Assembly: GCF_910589745.1 (NCBI RefSeq)
Contig: NZ_OU342399.1
Coordinates: forward strand, 1,970,070-2,034,069
Length of the DNA stretch: 64,000 nt
Reading direction: 5' to 3'
DNA from: Candidatus Arcticimaribacter forsetii
Lineage (GTDB): Bacteria; Bacteroidota; Bacteroidia; Flavobacteriales; Flavobacteriaceae
Within the stretch, counting starts at the first letter, position 1. Each line of letters starts with the position of its first letter. Below the pieces are notes generated by a model. It was given only the letters and a program-made list of their open reading frames with translations. It ran no database searches and was not told the DNA's origin. This document shows, piece after piece, positions 18,443 to 27,997 of the stretch. The position numbers and the translations under genes are program-made.

Positions 18443-19454
18443 CTCTATAAATTTTAACCTCAAGATTTCCATCAGAATCCATATGAGCTCTATACATTCC
18501 AGGAGTATTAAATTCCATAGCTACATTTCCTTTAGTATCTAAAACAACGACACCACCATCTCCCCCAAGATCTTTTACTTTTTTCATTACTCTTTTTGAA
18601 GCTTCATTTATTGTAAGCCCACTGTACTCTACAAGCGCAGCAATATCATGAGCAACAACTGATCGGATAAAAAACTCTCCCCAACCTGTCGCAGAAACAC
18701 CACAACTTGCATTATTAGCATAAGTACCTGCTCCAATTATTGGTGCATCTCCAATACGTCCCCATTTTTTATTAGTCATTCCTCCTGTGGAAGTTCCTGC
18801 CGATAAATTACCTTGTAAATCTAAAGCTACACATCCAACGGTACCAATACGTTGATTCTTAAAGTACTGTTCTTCGATTAGATTAATTGAAACCTTTTGA
18901 TCAGATTCTCTTTTTTTAACTCTTCTAAGATCATTTAACCGATTTTCTGTAATAAAATAAGATTCTGGAACTGTATCTAATCCTTGATTTGCAGCAAAAT
19001 AATCTGCACCCTCTCCCGCTAACATAACATGGGGTGAATTTTTCATTACCCTTATGGCAGCACTAATCGGATTTTTGATGTGTTTAACCCCAGCGACAGC
19101 ACCTGCATCTAGGGTATTACCATTCATAAATGATGCGTCTAATGCAATGGACTCTTCGGCCGTTAAAACTGCTCCTTTTCCAGAGTTAAAAAGAGGAGAG
19201 TTCTCCATAACATGAATTGTTTTTTCTACTGCTTCTTGACTGCTTCCTCCTTCTTTAAGAATTTTATGTCCTACTGAAATTGCTTCAGCTAACTTATTTT
19301 CATATGCATGTTCCATTTCGGGAGTCATATTTTCTTTTAAAATAGTCCCAGCTCCTCCATGTATAACGATACCAAAGGTAGGTTGGTTTGGGCCTTTTAC
19401 ACTTGTACAACTTACAATGAACAATACGAACACTAACTTTAATACTTCTTTCAT
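18435..19454 (-). CDS. Isoaspartyl peptidase/L-asparaginase, exported lipoprotein
   Basis: A 339-residue Ntn-hydrolase of the plant-type asparaginase family. It should cleave itself before the Thr in RIGTVGCVALD, which then acts as nucleophile. GIVIHGGAGTIL, NPISAAIRVM, LSAGTSTGGMTNKKWGRIGD and ISATGWGEFF-like stretches are typical of the family. The N-terminus (VLFIVSCTS) is a lipoprotein signal with Cys16, so the enzyme probably works in the periplasm on asparagine or isoaspartyl peptides. It is followed by and coupled to an ABM protein. Confidence 0.9.
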   Translation of the reverse strand: MKEVLKLVFVLFIVSCTSVKGPNQPTFGIVIHGGAGTILKENMTPEMEHAYENKLAEAISVGHKILKEGGSSQEAVEKTIHVMENSPLFNSGKGAVLTAEESIALDASFMNGNTLDAGAVAGVKHIKNPISAAIRVMKNSPHVMLAGEGADYFAANQGLDTVPESYFITENRLNDLRRVKKRESDQKVSINLIEEQYFKNQRIGTVGCVALDLQGNLSAGTSTGGMTNKKWGRIGDAPIIGAGTYANNASCGVSATGWGEFFIRSVVAHDIAALVEYSGLTINEASKRVMKKVKDLGGDGGVVVLDTKGNVAMEFNTPGMYRAHMDSDGNLEVKIYRDE

Positions 19455-19571
19455 GTTTTATAGAAATTTGATTAATCATTGTAAGATAGAAAATCATTTT
19501 ATTATCCTCGCAAATGATTCCATTTTAGGAATAATCTTTACATTTAATAAATAAACAATTAATTGAAAACC

Positions 19572-21110
19572 ATGTCCAAATCAAATCAATCTCTTTTAAA
19601 AAAGTTAGAAATCGAAACGAATCAACTAGGATGTTCTACAGGAGTCAATTGGTTTGCTCAAGGAACTAGTATAAAATCAATTTCACCTGTAAACGGATCC
19701 GAAATAGGAATTGTCTCAACAGCAACATTAGAAGATTATGATAAGGTATTAAATACTGCTGAGGCAGCTTTTTTAAAGTTTAGAAAAATACCAGCTCCAG
19801 TCCGGGGCGATTTAGTCCGTCAATTCGGAAATTCGTTACGTGAAAAAAAAGAACTTCTAGGTGAATTAGTGTCCTTTGAGATGGGGAAATCGCTTCAAGA
19901 AGGTCTTGGAGAAGTTCAGGAAATGATAGACATATGTGATTTTGCAGTTGGGCTCTCGAGACAACTTCAAGGGACGACGATGCATTCTGAAAGACCAAAT
20001 CACAGAATGTATGAACAATACCATCCACTGGGTATCGTTGGAATTATATCAGCTTTCAACTTTCCAGTCGCAGTTTGGGCTTGGAATACAGCCTTAGCAT
20101 GGGTATGTGGAGATGTAACGGTATGGAAACCTAGTGAAAAAACACCACTATGTTCTATCGCTTGTCAAAAAATAATTGGCGGCATACTCAAAAAAAATAA
20201 TATGCCTGAGGGAATTTCTTGTTTAATAAATGGGGGTGCTGAAGTTGGACAATGGTTATCGGAAGATAGAAGAGTTCCTTTGATATCTGCTACTGGATCT
20301 ACAAAAATGGGTAGAAAAGTTGCTGCAAAAGTTGGCGCTAGACTTGGGAAATCATTACTTGAATTAGGAGGAAATAATGCACTCATCATCACCCCTGATG
20401 CAAATCTTAAAACAACACTTCTGGCAGCGGTATTTGGTGCCGTTGGGACTGCTGGACAACGTTGTACATCGACTCGAAGGCTATTAATTCATGAGTCTGT
20501 GTTCAACGAAGTCTCCAAAAAAATTAAATTTGCATACAGTCAATTAAAAATTGGAAACCCTTTAGATTCTTCAAATCATGTTGGACCTTTAATTGACAAA
20601 TACTCTGTAAAAAACTATCTAGAAGCTTTAAAAAATATAACTAAAGAAGGTGGTAAATGGATTGTTGAAGGTGGCCTACTTTCGGGAACTGGTTATGAAA
20701 GCGGGTGTTATGTTAAACCTGCAATTGCAGAAGTAGAACCTTCTAGTGAGATGGCACAAAAAGAAACTTTTGCCCCTATTTTGTATCTCATTAAGTATTC
20801 GGGATCCATAGAACATGCAATCGAATTACAAAACAATGTAAAACAAGGGTTATCCTCTGCAATAATGACCCAAAATTTGCAGGAGGCAGAAACTTTCTTG
20901 TCTCACTGGGGAAGTGATTGCGGGATCGCCAATGTTAATATTGGTACTTCTGGAGCTGAAATTGGTGGAGCTTTTGGTGGAGAAAAGGATACTGGAGGTG
21001 GAAGAGAAAGTGGTTCCGACGCCTGGAAAGTATATATGAGAAGACAAACTAACACCATAAACTACTCCAATGATTTACCCTTAGCTCAAGGCATTAAATT
21101 CGATTTATAA
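19572..21110 (+). CDS. Aldehyde dehydrogenase, ALDH7 (antiquitin-like) type
   Basis: A 512-residue NAD(P)-dependent dehydrogenase. The general base Glu lies in LLELGGNNALI and the catalytic Cys in GTAGQRCTSTRR. The stretches ISAFNFPVAVWAWNTALAW and GGAFGGEKDTGGGRESGSD are close to ALDH7 enzymes, which oxidise alpha-aminoadipic semialdehyde (piperideine-6-carboxylate) in lysine breakdown. Substrate is assigned by similarity only. ATG at 19572 (MSKSNQSLL) is preferred to an in-frame TTG nine bases upstream. Divergent from the asparaginase gene. Confidence 0.87.
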   Translation: MSKSNQSLLKKLEIETNQLGCSTGVNWFAQGTSIKSISPVNGSEIGIVSTATLEDYDKVLNTAEAAFLKFRKIPAPVRGDLVRQFGNSLREKKELLGELVSFEMGKSLQEGLGEVQEMIDICDFAVGLSRQLQGTTMHSERPNHRMYEQYHPLGIVGIISAFNFPVAVWAWNTALAWVCGDVTVWKPSEKTPLCSIACQKIIGGILKKNNMPEGISCLINGGAEVGQWLSEDRRVPLISATGSTKMGRKVAAKVGARLGKSLLELGGNNALIITPDANLKTTLLAAVFGAVGTAGQRCTSTRRLLIHESVFNEVSKKIKFAYSQLKIGNPLDSSNHVGPLIDKYSVKNYLEALKNITKEGGKWIVEGGLLSGTGYESGCYVKPAIAEVEPSSEMAQKETFAPILYLIKYSGSIEHAIELQNNVKQGLSSAIMTQNLQEAETFLSHWGSDCGIANVNIGTSGAEIGGAFGGEKDTGGGRESGSDAWKVYMRRQTNTINYSNDLPLAQGIKFDL

Positions 21111-21153
21111 CCATAAGATTTATTATATTTACAGGATCATAAAACATTAAAAA

Positions 21154-21591
21154 ATGTATTCATTCCTAAAAACTGCACACTCCTATTGGGCTGTAATTGT
21201 TCTTTTCCTTTTAGTTTTCGCTATTGCTAATGCCTTGGTTGGGATTGCGAAGAAAAAAACGTTTGACTCTACCGATTTTAGAAGATCTTTATTTGTGTTA
21301 ATCACTTCACACATTCAGTTTTTAATTGGATTGATATTATATTTTGTTTCTCCAAGACTTAGTCAATGGGATAATGGAGTTGGAGAAGTTATGAAGGACA
21401 ACACAGCTCGTTTATATTTAGTTGAACACCCTACCATTAACCTATTAGCAATTGTACTAATTACGATGGGATGGTCAATGCACAAACGCCAATCTTTAGA
21501 TGCTAAGAAATTTTCTCGGATTGGTATATTTTACACGCTCGGTTTTCTTTTAATTCTTTCAAGAATTCCTTGGAATGTTTGGTTTCAATAG
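21154..21591 (+). CDS. Four-helix integral membrane protein, cytochrome b-like family
   Basis: A 145-residue protein with about four transmembrane helices: HSYWAVIVLFLLVFAIANAL, FVLITSHIQFLIGLILYFV, LLAIVLITMGWSM and IGIFYTLGFLLILSRI. His residues in TSHIQF, VEHPT and near the N-terminus could act as heme ligands, and homologues in Bacteroidota are often called cytochrome b, but heme binding is not shown. It lies 43 bp after the ALDH7 gene and 28 bp before gpsA, so all three may be co-transcribed. Confidence 0.65.
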   Translation: MYSFLKTAHSYWAVIVLFLLVFAIANALVGIAKKKTFDSTDFRRSLFVLITSHIQFLIGLILYFVSPRLSQWDNGVGEVMKDNTARLYLVEHPTINLLAIVLITMGWSMHKRQSLDAKKFSRIGIFYTLGFLLILSRIPWNVWFQ

Positions 21592-21619
21592 AACTTAAAA
21601 AACATTTCAACACATCCTT

Positions 21620-22654
21620 ATGACAACAAGCAAAAGGCCAGAAATCAAACCCATTATTCTAAAAGCTAAACTTAAAGTTGCAGTACTTGGGGGGGGAAGT
21701 TGGGCGACTGCACTAATCAAGATTTTAATAGAAAACAAAAGGAAAGTAGGTTGGTATATTAGAAATGAAAAAAATAAAGAATTCATTGAAAAATATAATC
21801 ACAACCCTAATTACTTAACCTCAACTAGACTAAAAACTAAACGTTTAGCTATTAGCTCGGACATTAATTCTGTTGTTAAAAATGCAGATATTATAATAGT
21901 TGCAATACCCTCTGCGTTTATATTGGATGAATTTAAAAAACTAAACGTTTCCTTGAAAGATAAAATCGTAGTCTCTGCAGTTAAAGGAGTTATTCCTGAA
22001 AACATGAAGATTCCCGGGACATTTTTTAATGAAGATTATGGAGTACCTATCAACCGAATTGGGGTTGTATGCGGACCTTGTCATGCCGAAGAAGTTGCTA
22101 TGGAAAAACTTTCCTATTTAACGGTTGCCTGCCAAGATCAAACCTATGCTAAGTGTATAGCATCTATGCTTAAAACTAAATATATTCGAACCAAAGTTTC
22201 TAACGATATTATCGGAACCGAATATGCAGCGATGCTTAAAAATATTTATGCAATTGCAGCTGGAATTTCACATGGCTTAGGCTATGGAGATAATTTTCAG
22301 AGCGTACTCATGAGTAACGCAATACGTGAGACAAAGCGATTTATTAAAGATGTTCATAAAATGAAAAGGAACATAAATAATTCTGCTTATCTAGGAGATT
22401 TATTAGTAACTGGGTATTCTGTTTTTAGCCGAAATAGATCTTTTGGGAATATGATTGGAAAAGGATATACTGTACAGGCAGCTCAAATCGAGATGAATAT
22501 GATTGCAGAAGGATATTACGCAAGTAAATCTGCTCGATTTATTAATTCGCAGTTTAAGACAAACACCCCGATTATAGAAGCTGTATATCTTATTTTATAT
22601 GAAGGTAAAAGACCCGATAAAATTTTCGAAAAATTAACGAAGAAACTCGACTAA
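21620..22654 (+). CDS. gpsA: Glycerol-3-phosphate dehydrogenase [NAD(P)+]
   Basis: A 344-residue enzyme that reduces dihydroxyacetone phosphate to glycerol-3-phosphate for phospholipid synthesis. The Rossmann motif is VAVLGGGSWATALIKIL; VVCGPCHAEEVAME and MLKNIYAIAAGISHGLGYGD carry the family's substrate-binding and catalytic Lys residues. The stop codon overlaps the convergent pheS stop by 4 nt. Confidence 0.93.
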   Translation: MTTSKRPEIKPIILKAKLKVAVLGGGSWATALIKILIENKRKVGWYIRNEKNKEFIEKYNHNPNYLTSTRLKTKRLAISSDINSVVKNADIIIVAIPSAFILDEFKKLNVSLKDKIVVSAVKGVIPENMKIPGTFFNEDYGVPINRIGVVCGPCHAEEVAMEKLSYLTVACQDQTYAKCIASMLKTKYIRTKVSNDIIGTEYAAMLKNIYAIAAGISHGLGYGDNFQSVLMSNAIRETKRFIKDVHKMKRNINNSAYLGDLLVTGYSVFSRNRSFGNMIGKGYTVQAAQIEMNMIAEGYYASKSARFINSQFKTNTPIIEAVYLILYEGKRPDKIFEKLTKKLD

Positions 22655-23667
22655 AGAGTTGATTTAAATTGCTTTAAGAAACGAACATCATTTTCAAAAA
22701 ACATGCGGATATCACTTACTTGATAAAGTAACATGGCAATACGTTCGATACCCATTCCAAAAGCATAACCAGAATACTCTTCCGGATCAATTCCACAGTT
22801 TTTAAGAACATTTGGATCGATCATTCCACAACCCATAATTTCTAACCATCCCGTTCCTTTAGTAATCCGATAGTCAACCTCCGTTTCTAGGCCCCAATAA
22901 ATATCAACCTCAGCGCTTGGCTCCGTAAAAGGAAAATAAGAAGGTCTAAGACGTATTTTAGACTTCCCAAAAAGTGCTTGAGTAAAATAGCTTAGTGTTT
23001 GCTTTAAATCAGCAAATGAAACGTTTTTATCAATATATAACCCTTCTACTTGATGAAAAATACAATGAGCACGTGCCGAAATAGCTTCATTCCTAAATAC
23101 ACGCCCAGGAGAAATGGTTCGAATCGGAGGCGCATTGTTTTCCATATAACGAACCTGAACCGAAGAGGTATGCGTTCTTAATAAGATATCAGGGTTGGTT
23201 TGAATAAAAAAGGTATCCTGCATATCTCTTGCTGGATGATATTCAGGAAGGTTTAAAGCTGTAAAGTTATGCCAATCATCCTCAATTTCGGGACCTTCTG
23301 AGATATTAAAACCAATTTGAGAAAATATATCTATAATTCGATTTTTTACAACCGTTAATGGGTGCTGACTTCCTAATTCTAGTGGAAATGAAGGTCGAGA
23401 TAAATCCCCATAAACTCCTGAATTTGTATTAGAGGATTGAGATGATTTTAAAGCTTCAACTTTTTCTGCAACCGCTGTTTTTAGTTGGTTTAAAACCTGA
23501 CCAAACTCTTTTTTATCTTCATTTGGAACCTCTCTAAAGGCTGCAAAAAGATCATTTAATATCCCTTTTTTTCCAGAATATTGGATTCTAAATTGTTCTA
23601 TTGCTTCAAGATCAGTAGCAGCAAATTCTGCGACTTTTGCAAGATGTTCTTTAACGGTTTTAATCAT
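22651..23667 (-). CDS. pheS: Phenylalanine-tRNA ligase alpha subunit
   Basis: A 338-residue class II synthetase subunit that charges tRNA-Phe together with PheT, which is not in this window. An N-terminal coiled coil binding tRNA precedes the catalytic core. Class II motifs are seen as HPLTVVKNRIIDIFSQIGF (motif 1), GRVFRNEAISARAHCIFHQV (motif 2) and GYAFGMGIERIAMLLYQ (motif 3). Length is normal for the family. The start is separated from the downstream 23689 gene's stop by only 21 bp. Confidence 0.95.
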   Translation of the reverse strand: MIKTVKEHLAKVAEFAATDLEAIEQFRIQYSGKKGILNDLFAAFREVPNEDKKEFGQVLNQLKTAVAEKVEALKSSQSSNTNSGVYGDLSRPSFPLELGSQHPLTVVKNRIIDIFSQIGFNISEGPEIEDDWHNFTALNLPEYHPARDMQDTFFIQTNPDILLRTHTSSVQVRYMENNAPPIRTISPGRVFRNEAISARAHCIFHQVEGLYIDKNVSFADLKQTLSYFTQALFGKSKIRLRPSYFPFTEPSAEVDIYWGLETEVDYRITKGTGWLEIMGCGMIDPNVLKNCGIDPEEYSGYAFGMGIERIAMLLYQVSDIRMFFENDVRFLKQFKSTL

Positions 23668-23688
23668 GCTGTAAAAATACGAATTATA

Positions 23689-24057
23689 CTATTGAATTAA
23701 TCCTTTTTGGATGAAGTAATACACAACAGCTTCTTTCATTAAAATACTCTGTTCTCCTGGTTTCAATGGAGGTAATTCTTCTAATAATTTAAAATGAGGC
23801 CAACGATCATCATCGAAATAATCAAAGGCATAATACCCAAAAGGTTCTAAAACAGAACAAATCCCGATATGGATTATATCCACATTATCTTCTTTCTTAA
23901 AACGCTTATGAACTTGACCTAACTCCTGTAGTCCAACTAAATATAGAATCCCCTCAATATCGATGGTCTCTGTTTCAGAAAAGCGTTCCGTTAGAATTGA
24001 AACAAGTTCATCCCACTGTTCTTTTAACTCTTGGTTTTTCACTGATGCTTTTTGCAT
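23689..24057 (-). CDS. Conserved hypothetical protein
   Basis: About 122 acidic, soluble residues starting MQKASVKNQELKEQWDEL; an upstream in-frame ATG at 24075 would add six residues. The protein contains IEGILYLVGLQELGQ, an HIGICSVLEPFGYYAFDYFD stretch and a C-terminal LMKEAVVYYFIQKGLIQ. I do not recognise a characterised domain and there is no signal peptide. It is upstream of pheS on the same strand, 21 bp away, and is probably co-transcribed with it. Confidence 0.7.
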   Translation of the reverse strand: MQKASVKNQELKEQWDELVSILTERFSETETIDIEGILYLVGLQELGQVHKRFKKEDNVDIIHIGICSVLEPFGYYAFDYFDDDRWPHFKLLEELPPLKPGEQSILMKEAVVYYFIQKGLIQ

Positions 24058-24113
24058 ATCACAAAGATAAAGCATTCATAAAAAGGGAAGGCACATAGAC
24101 TCAAAAATATATC

Positions 24114-24121
24114 TATATTTG
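24114..24121 (+). promoter_or_regulatory. TATATTTG -7 box before cvpA
   Basis: TATATTTG fits TAnnTTTG and ends 4 bp before the cvpA ATG, which would make a leaderless transcript. A matching -33 TTTG is not evident. Confidence 0.4.
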
Positions 24122-24125
24122 AAAC

Positions 24126-24635
24126 ATGAATTACATTGACATTGCCATAGTTGGCCTTGTACTATTTGGGGCTGTAAAAGGATTCTCTAAAGGTTTTATA
24201 GTCGAAGCAGCTTCTTTAATTGCATTAGTACTAGGGCTAGTTGGTGCTTTATTGTTTTCTACTCGTGTTGGAGAATTAGTTGGACAATATATTGACTTAA
24301 ACCAAGTCCCTCCTGCTGGAGTAATGTTTATTATTACTTTCATCGGAATCATTATTGGGGTAAATTTACTCGCTAAGTTTTTAACAAAAATATTGAAATT
24401 GGCAGCTCTTGGAGGGTTAAATCGGATTTTTGGAGCTTTTTTTGGAGCCTTAAAATACGTATTAATTCTAAGTGGTGTAGCCTTAATCTTAGATCAATTC
24501 GACTTTTTATTTACCTTTATGGAAGAAGATATTATTGCAGATTCTAAGTTTTATGGCCCTATAAAAAATATTGGAAGTGAGGTCTTGGAATGGGTGCTAG
24601 GGAAAAAAGACTTAATCCCAAATAAGCTAGTTTAA
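24126..24635 (+). CDS. cvpA: CvpA family membrane protein
   Basis: A 169-residue inner-membrane protein with four predicted helices: IAIVGLVLFGAVKGFSKGF, AASLIALVLGLVGALLFS, GVMFIITFIGIIIGVNLLA and ALKYVLILSGVALILDQF. The G-x-x-K-G-F pattern after helix 1 is typical of CvpA proteins, which in E. coli are needed for colicin V production and envelope functions. The molecular role is unsettled. Its 3' end overlaps the convergent batE gene by 9 bp. Confidence 0.88.
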   Translation: MNYIDIAIVGLVLFGAVKGFSKGFIVEAASLIALVLGLVGALLFSTRVGELVGQYIDLNQVPPAGVMFIITFIGIIIGVNLLAKFLTKILKLAALGGLNRIFGAFFGALKYVLILSGVALILDQFDFLFTFMEEDIIADSKFYGPIKNIGSEVLEWVLGKKDLIPNKLV

Positions 24636-25385
24636 AGTTTTCAACGAAGAAGTTTCAATCCATCCTTCTGAACCATTAGCTATTTTAATTTTATAAAAAC
24701 TACCTAGCGAGTCAAGCACCTCAGCTTTTGTTCCTTCATGTAAAATAAATAACACCTCCGAGCGATCATTTGGTTCCCCCAAAATATTAACTTGAGTATC
24801 AAAAATAATAGCAAAACGTTGATTTATCTTCTCTTCATTTCTTGAATAAGTCAGCGTAAATAAAAATATAAACACACCCATAAGTAACCAAAAAGAAGTG
24901 AAATAAATCCGTTTATATACTGTGTTTGAATTTAGTAGATAGAGCGAAAAAAGAAGTGATAAAATTATTGACAAACCAATTAATATTTTTGCCCAAGCAG
25001 AAACAGAATACAAAGATGTTATTGAATTAATAACTCGATCTCCTAAGCTCACTGGAAGCATTTCAATTGCATCCATTGACATATTCTTAGCAAATTGTAA
25101 ATTAATGTCGATGTCTTTATTTTCTGGATCTAACAGTTTTGCCTTTTCAAAATAAAAAACACTCTCAGCTACTTTTCCGATTCTATAATATGCATTTGCC
25201 AAATTAAAATATAACTCAGGGCTGTGAATATCCAATCCTAAAATCTGTTCATACACTTCAATTGCCTCTTCATAGGAACCTGAATTATACAAGTTATTCC
25301 CTGTGTCGAAAAGTGCTTCTGGAGTTTGGGCAGATGACAAAAAACCAAAGAAAATAAATGCGATAAAAGAATATATTACTTTCAT
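24627..25385 (-). CDS. batE: BatE: TPR and SH3-domain membrane protein
   Basis: A 252-residue protein, last gene of the aerotolerance operon. Signal peptide to about residue 19 (GFLSSAQ), tetratricopeptide repeats at about 22-95 (ALFDTGNNLYNSGSYEEAIE, then PELYFNLANAYYRIGKVAES), two membrane helices at about 130-185, and a bacterial SH3 domain at the C-terminus (LHEGTKAEVLDSLGSFYKIK, then GWIETSSL). It probably acts as a scaffold in the cell envelope. The start overlaps the batD stop by 4 nt. Confidence 0.88.
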   Translation of the reverse strand: MKVIYSFIAFIFFGFLSSAQTPEALFDTGNNLYNSGSYEEAIEVYEQILGLDIHSPELYFNLANAYYRIGKVAESVFYFEKAKLLDPENKDIDINLQFAKNMSMDAIEMLPVSLGDRVINSITSLYSVSAWAKILIGLSIILSLLFSLYLLNSNTVYKRIYFTSFWLLMGVFIFLFTLTYSRNEEKINQRFAIIFDTQVNILGEPNDRSEVLFILHEGTKAEVLDSLGSFYKIKIANGSEGWIETSSLKTLN

Positions 25386-27145
25386 AACTGTTTATCCATT
25401 TTTGAAATTAATTTTGAAGCTCGATCAAAGTCTTCTTGCATACTAACTGAAGTCGCAGGTGCATATCGTGCGGCTTCGCAAGATTTAAGAATGTTATTAA
25501 ATTCTTTAATTGATGAAGAATCTACCTCTTTTTCTCTTAGTAAACTTGAAATTTTATCTTTACTAAATTCTGATGTTTCAATATGTAATTTTGCTTTTAA
25601 ATAATTGTGCAGGGCTCGCTCTAAAGAGTTGTAAAACAATTCCTTATCTCCTAGTGTTTTCTTGGCAGAACTCAAGTATTTTCGAGCCAATTTATTAGCT
25701 GATTTTTGCCTTAAAGTCATTGGGTCTTTAGATCTATTTTGCTGTGCTTTGAGCCATACAAAAAGTAAAAAAACAAGTCCAAAAGGGAAAATTAGAATAA
25801 AATAAAAATTTCTACTTCCAAAAAATGGCATGCTAGAACTTATGGATTTAAATTCTGTTTCTAAAGCTATAAATACAAATTGATCTTCGTTTAAAGTTGG
25901 CTTTAAAACCAAAGAGGATCCTTTAGGATTAACAACACCACCTTTTATAGGCCCCTCGTTAACATTGACCATATATTCTTCTGAAACTAAAGTTTTATAT
26001 TGTTTCTTATTTGGATCAAAAAATGAAAATGAAATTGAAGGAATTGGATAATTTCCTTGAAACTCTGGAACAATTGTATAGGAATCCTGAATACTCCCTT
26101 TCATTCCCAGTAAGTTTGTTTTTATGTTTTCAGTGTGTTCTGGTTCATAAACTTCTAGAGATGCAGGCACATTGATTTTAGGTAAATTAAATAATTTTAA
26201 ATTACCCCTCCCAGAAACTTTTACAGTTGCTTGAAAAGATTCTGAAGCTTTTAAAACATCTTTATTTAAATCAAATTTCAGATCAAAATCACCTACAGCT
26301 CCATTAAAATCGATTGGTTTTCCTTCCTCAGGTAACTCCTTAACATTAATTGTTCTTTTTCCAGCTGTAATTACTTTTGGAACTTGTCTATTGATTAAAC
26401 TCCCCCAAATATCACGCCTGTTAGATGGAACCTGAACAGTCATACTTAGGGTAAGAGGTTCTAAGGTTAACTTACCTGTCTTTTGAGGATATAAAACTGC
26501 TTTCCGCCATGTAACATAATTATATGTTGTGCCTTTATAAACCCCTTGTTTCATTTCCAATTTTTTGATTGGAATCAAGTTGCTCCAAAAATCACCATAG
26601 CCCGGACTTTCTAATTCATTAACGTTAGATATACCCACTTGAGGAGAATAATACAATTTATATACAACCGTTATTGCCTCATTTAAATATGGATTAGGAT
26701 TTGAAATTTCTGCTACTAAATGAACACTTTGATCTGCAATATAATCAGCATTCCCTCCTTGGTTTGGTTTAGCAACCGCTTCCGTAACTTCGACAGAGAC
26801 CGGGGTTGTTTTGTATATTTCTCCTTCGATCTCGATTGTAGCTTGACCAATCTTAATCTTACCCTTTCGGGTGGGGTTAAGGAAGTATGTATAGGATCTA
26901 GAGAATGTTCTTTTACCGTTTATCCAACTGTTACTTGTTGCTTGATTTGGTCCCCCTACAACACGAAACCCTTCAAAGTTAGGCGGTGTGAAATTATCAC
27001 CATTCTTATTCATTTCAAAACTTACTTTTAATCGCTCATTTAAACCCATTCGGTTTTTACTAACCTTTGCTTTAAAGGTTACTTGAGCTTCTAGTTTAAA
27101 AGCTAGAACTAATAAAAATAATATTAAAAATATTTTCTTCAACAT
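25382..27145 (-). CDS. batD: BatD: oxygen tolerance family protein
   Basis: A 587-residue exported protein. Signal peptide ends near FKLEAQ. A long periplasmic region (about 20-440) is built of beta-sandwich modules (VTFKAKVSKNRMGLNERLKV; VHLVAEISNPNPYLNEAITV; LKASESFQATVKVSGRGNLK). One membrane helix lies at about 445-465 (YFILIFPFGLVFLLFVWL), with a helical cytoplasmic tail. In Bacteroides the Bat operon supports survival under oxygen or oxidative stress; the mechanism is not established. Overlaps batE by 4 nt and follows batC by 6 bp. Confidence 0.9.
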   Translation of the reverse strand: MLKKIFLILFLLVLAFKLEAQVTFKAKVSKNRMGLNERLKVSFEMNKNGDNFTPPNFEGFRVVGGPNQATSNSWINGKRTFSRSYTYFLNPTRKGKIKIGQATIEIEGEIYKTTPVSVEVTEAVAKPNQGGNADYIADQSVHLVAEISNPNPYLNEAITVVYKLYYSPQVGISNVNELESPGYGDFWSNLIPIKKLEMKQGVYKGTTYNYVTWRKAVLYPQKTGKLTLEPLTLSMTVQVPSNRRDIWGSLINRQVPKVITAGKRTINVKELPEEGKPIDFNGAVGDFDLKFDLNKDVLKASESFQATVKVSGRGNLKLFNLPKINVPASLEVYEPEHTENIKTNLLGMKGSIQDSYTIVPEFQGNYPIPSISFSFFDPNKKQYKTLVSEEYMVNVNEGPIKGGVVNPKGSSLVLKPTLNEDQFVFIALETEFKSISSSMPFFGSRNFYFILIFPFGLVFLLFVWLKAQQNRSKDPMTLRQKSANKLARKYLSSAKKTLGDKELFYNSLERALHNYLKAKLHIETSEFSKDKISSLLREKEVDSSSIKEFNNILKSCEAARYAPATSVSMQEDFDRASKLISKMDKQL

Positions 27146-27151
27146 AAGAAT

Positions 27152-27994
27152 TTACCAGTCTTTTTTTGTTTTTAAAGGCACCCCTTTTACCTTTTCGGCG
27201 TTTACTTTTTTCTGAACACCTTTCTCCTGATTATTCATTGCCTCAAGTAAACTCTTAACTTGTTCTGGTGAAATTTGACCTGGCTTAGGTTTAGGAGGTT
27301 GTTTTTTCTTTTCATCACCTTTTGCTTCTTTTTCAGGATTTTTAGGCTTATCATCCTTAGGTTTTTCTTTCGATTCATCTTCAGAATCTCCATCTTTCCC
27401 ATCTTTTTTATCCTCGTCTTCTCCTTTCTCTTTTGGATCTTCTTTATCTCCCTGATCGTTTTTCTTGTCTTGATCTTGATCTCCTTCTTTATCTTGATCT
27501 TGATTTTCTTGATCTTGATTATCTTGGTCCTGCTGATCTTGTTGATTTTCTTGTTTTTCTTTCTCTAAAAGTTCTTTAGCAAGAGCATAATTGTATCGTG
27601 TCTCTTCGTCACCAGGATTATTTCTTAAAGCATTTTTAAAGGCTTCAACTGCTTGAGTATAGTCTTTTTGTTGCATGTAAACATTTCCTAGATTATGAAA
27701 AGCAGCATGTTTTTCTTCTTTTGAATCCGAACTTTTTTGGGTTTGAAAAAAACGTTGAGAAGCCGAACCATAGTCTTTAATTCTATAATTGTTATTTCCT
27801 AGATTATGTAGCGCTTCCGTTTTATTGGGATCAATAGAAACAGCTTTTCGGTACTGAACTTCAGCGCCAATATATTCTTTTTGATTATAGGATTCATTTC
27901 CATCAACAACCAAATTATTGGCAGATTCATTTTGACCCCAAATAAAGGTTGAAAAAAACAACAAAAACAAGAAGTTTAGCTCTTTTAGTTTCAT
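27152..27994 (-). CDS. batC: BatC: TPR protein with highly charged tail
   Basis: A 280-residue exported TPR protein. Signal peptide ends near FIWGQ; repeats run from about residue 25 to 140 (VDGNESYNQKEYIGAEVQYR; TEALHNLGNNNYRIKDYGSA; HNLGNVYMQQKDYTQAVEAF). Residues about 145-235 are extremely low-complexity, rich in Q, D, E and K, encoded by repeated GAT/CTT-type triplets. The C-terminus regains normal composition (ISPEQVKSLLEAMNNQEKGV). Lies 6 bp before batD and 3 bp after batB. Confidence 0.88.
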   Translation of the reverse strand: MKLKELNFLFLLFFSTFIWGQNESANNLVVDGNESYNQKEYIGAEVQYRKAVSIDPNKTEALHNLGNNNYRIKDYGSASQRFFQTQKSSDSKEEKHAAFHNLGNVYMQQKDYTQAVEAFKNALRNNPGDEETRYNYALAKELLEKEKQENQQDQQDQDNQDQENQDQDKEGDQDQDKKNDQGDKEDPKEKGEDEDKKDGKDGDSEDESKEKPKDDKPKNPEKEAKGDEKKKQPPKPKPGQISPEQVKSLLEAMNNQEKGVQKKVNAEKVKGVPLKTKKDW

Positions 27995-27997
27995 CTA

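Noticed and set aside
27275..27568. Plus-strand frame coding for a run of F, I and L that looks like a membrane protein
   Set aside because: It is the antisense of the charged BatC tract, not a gene.
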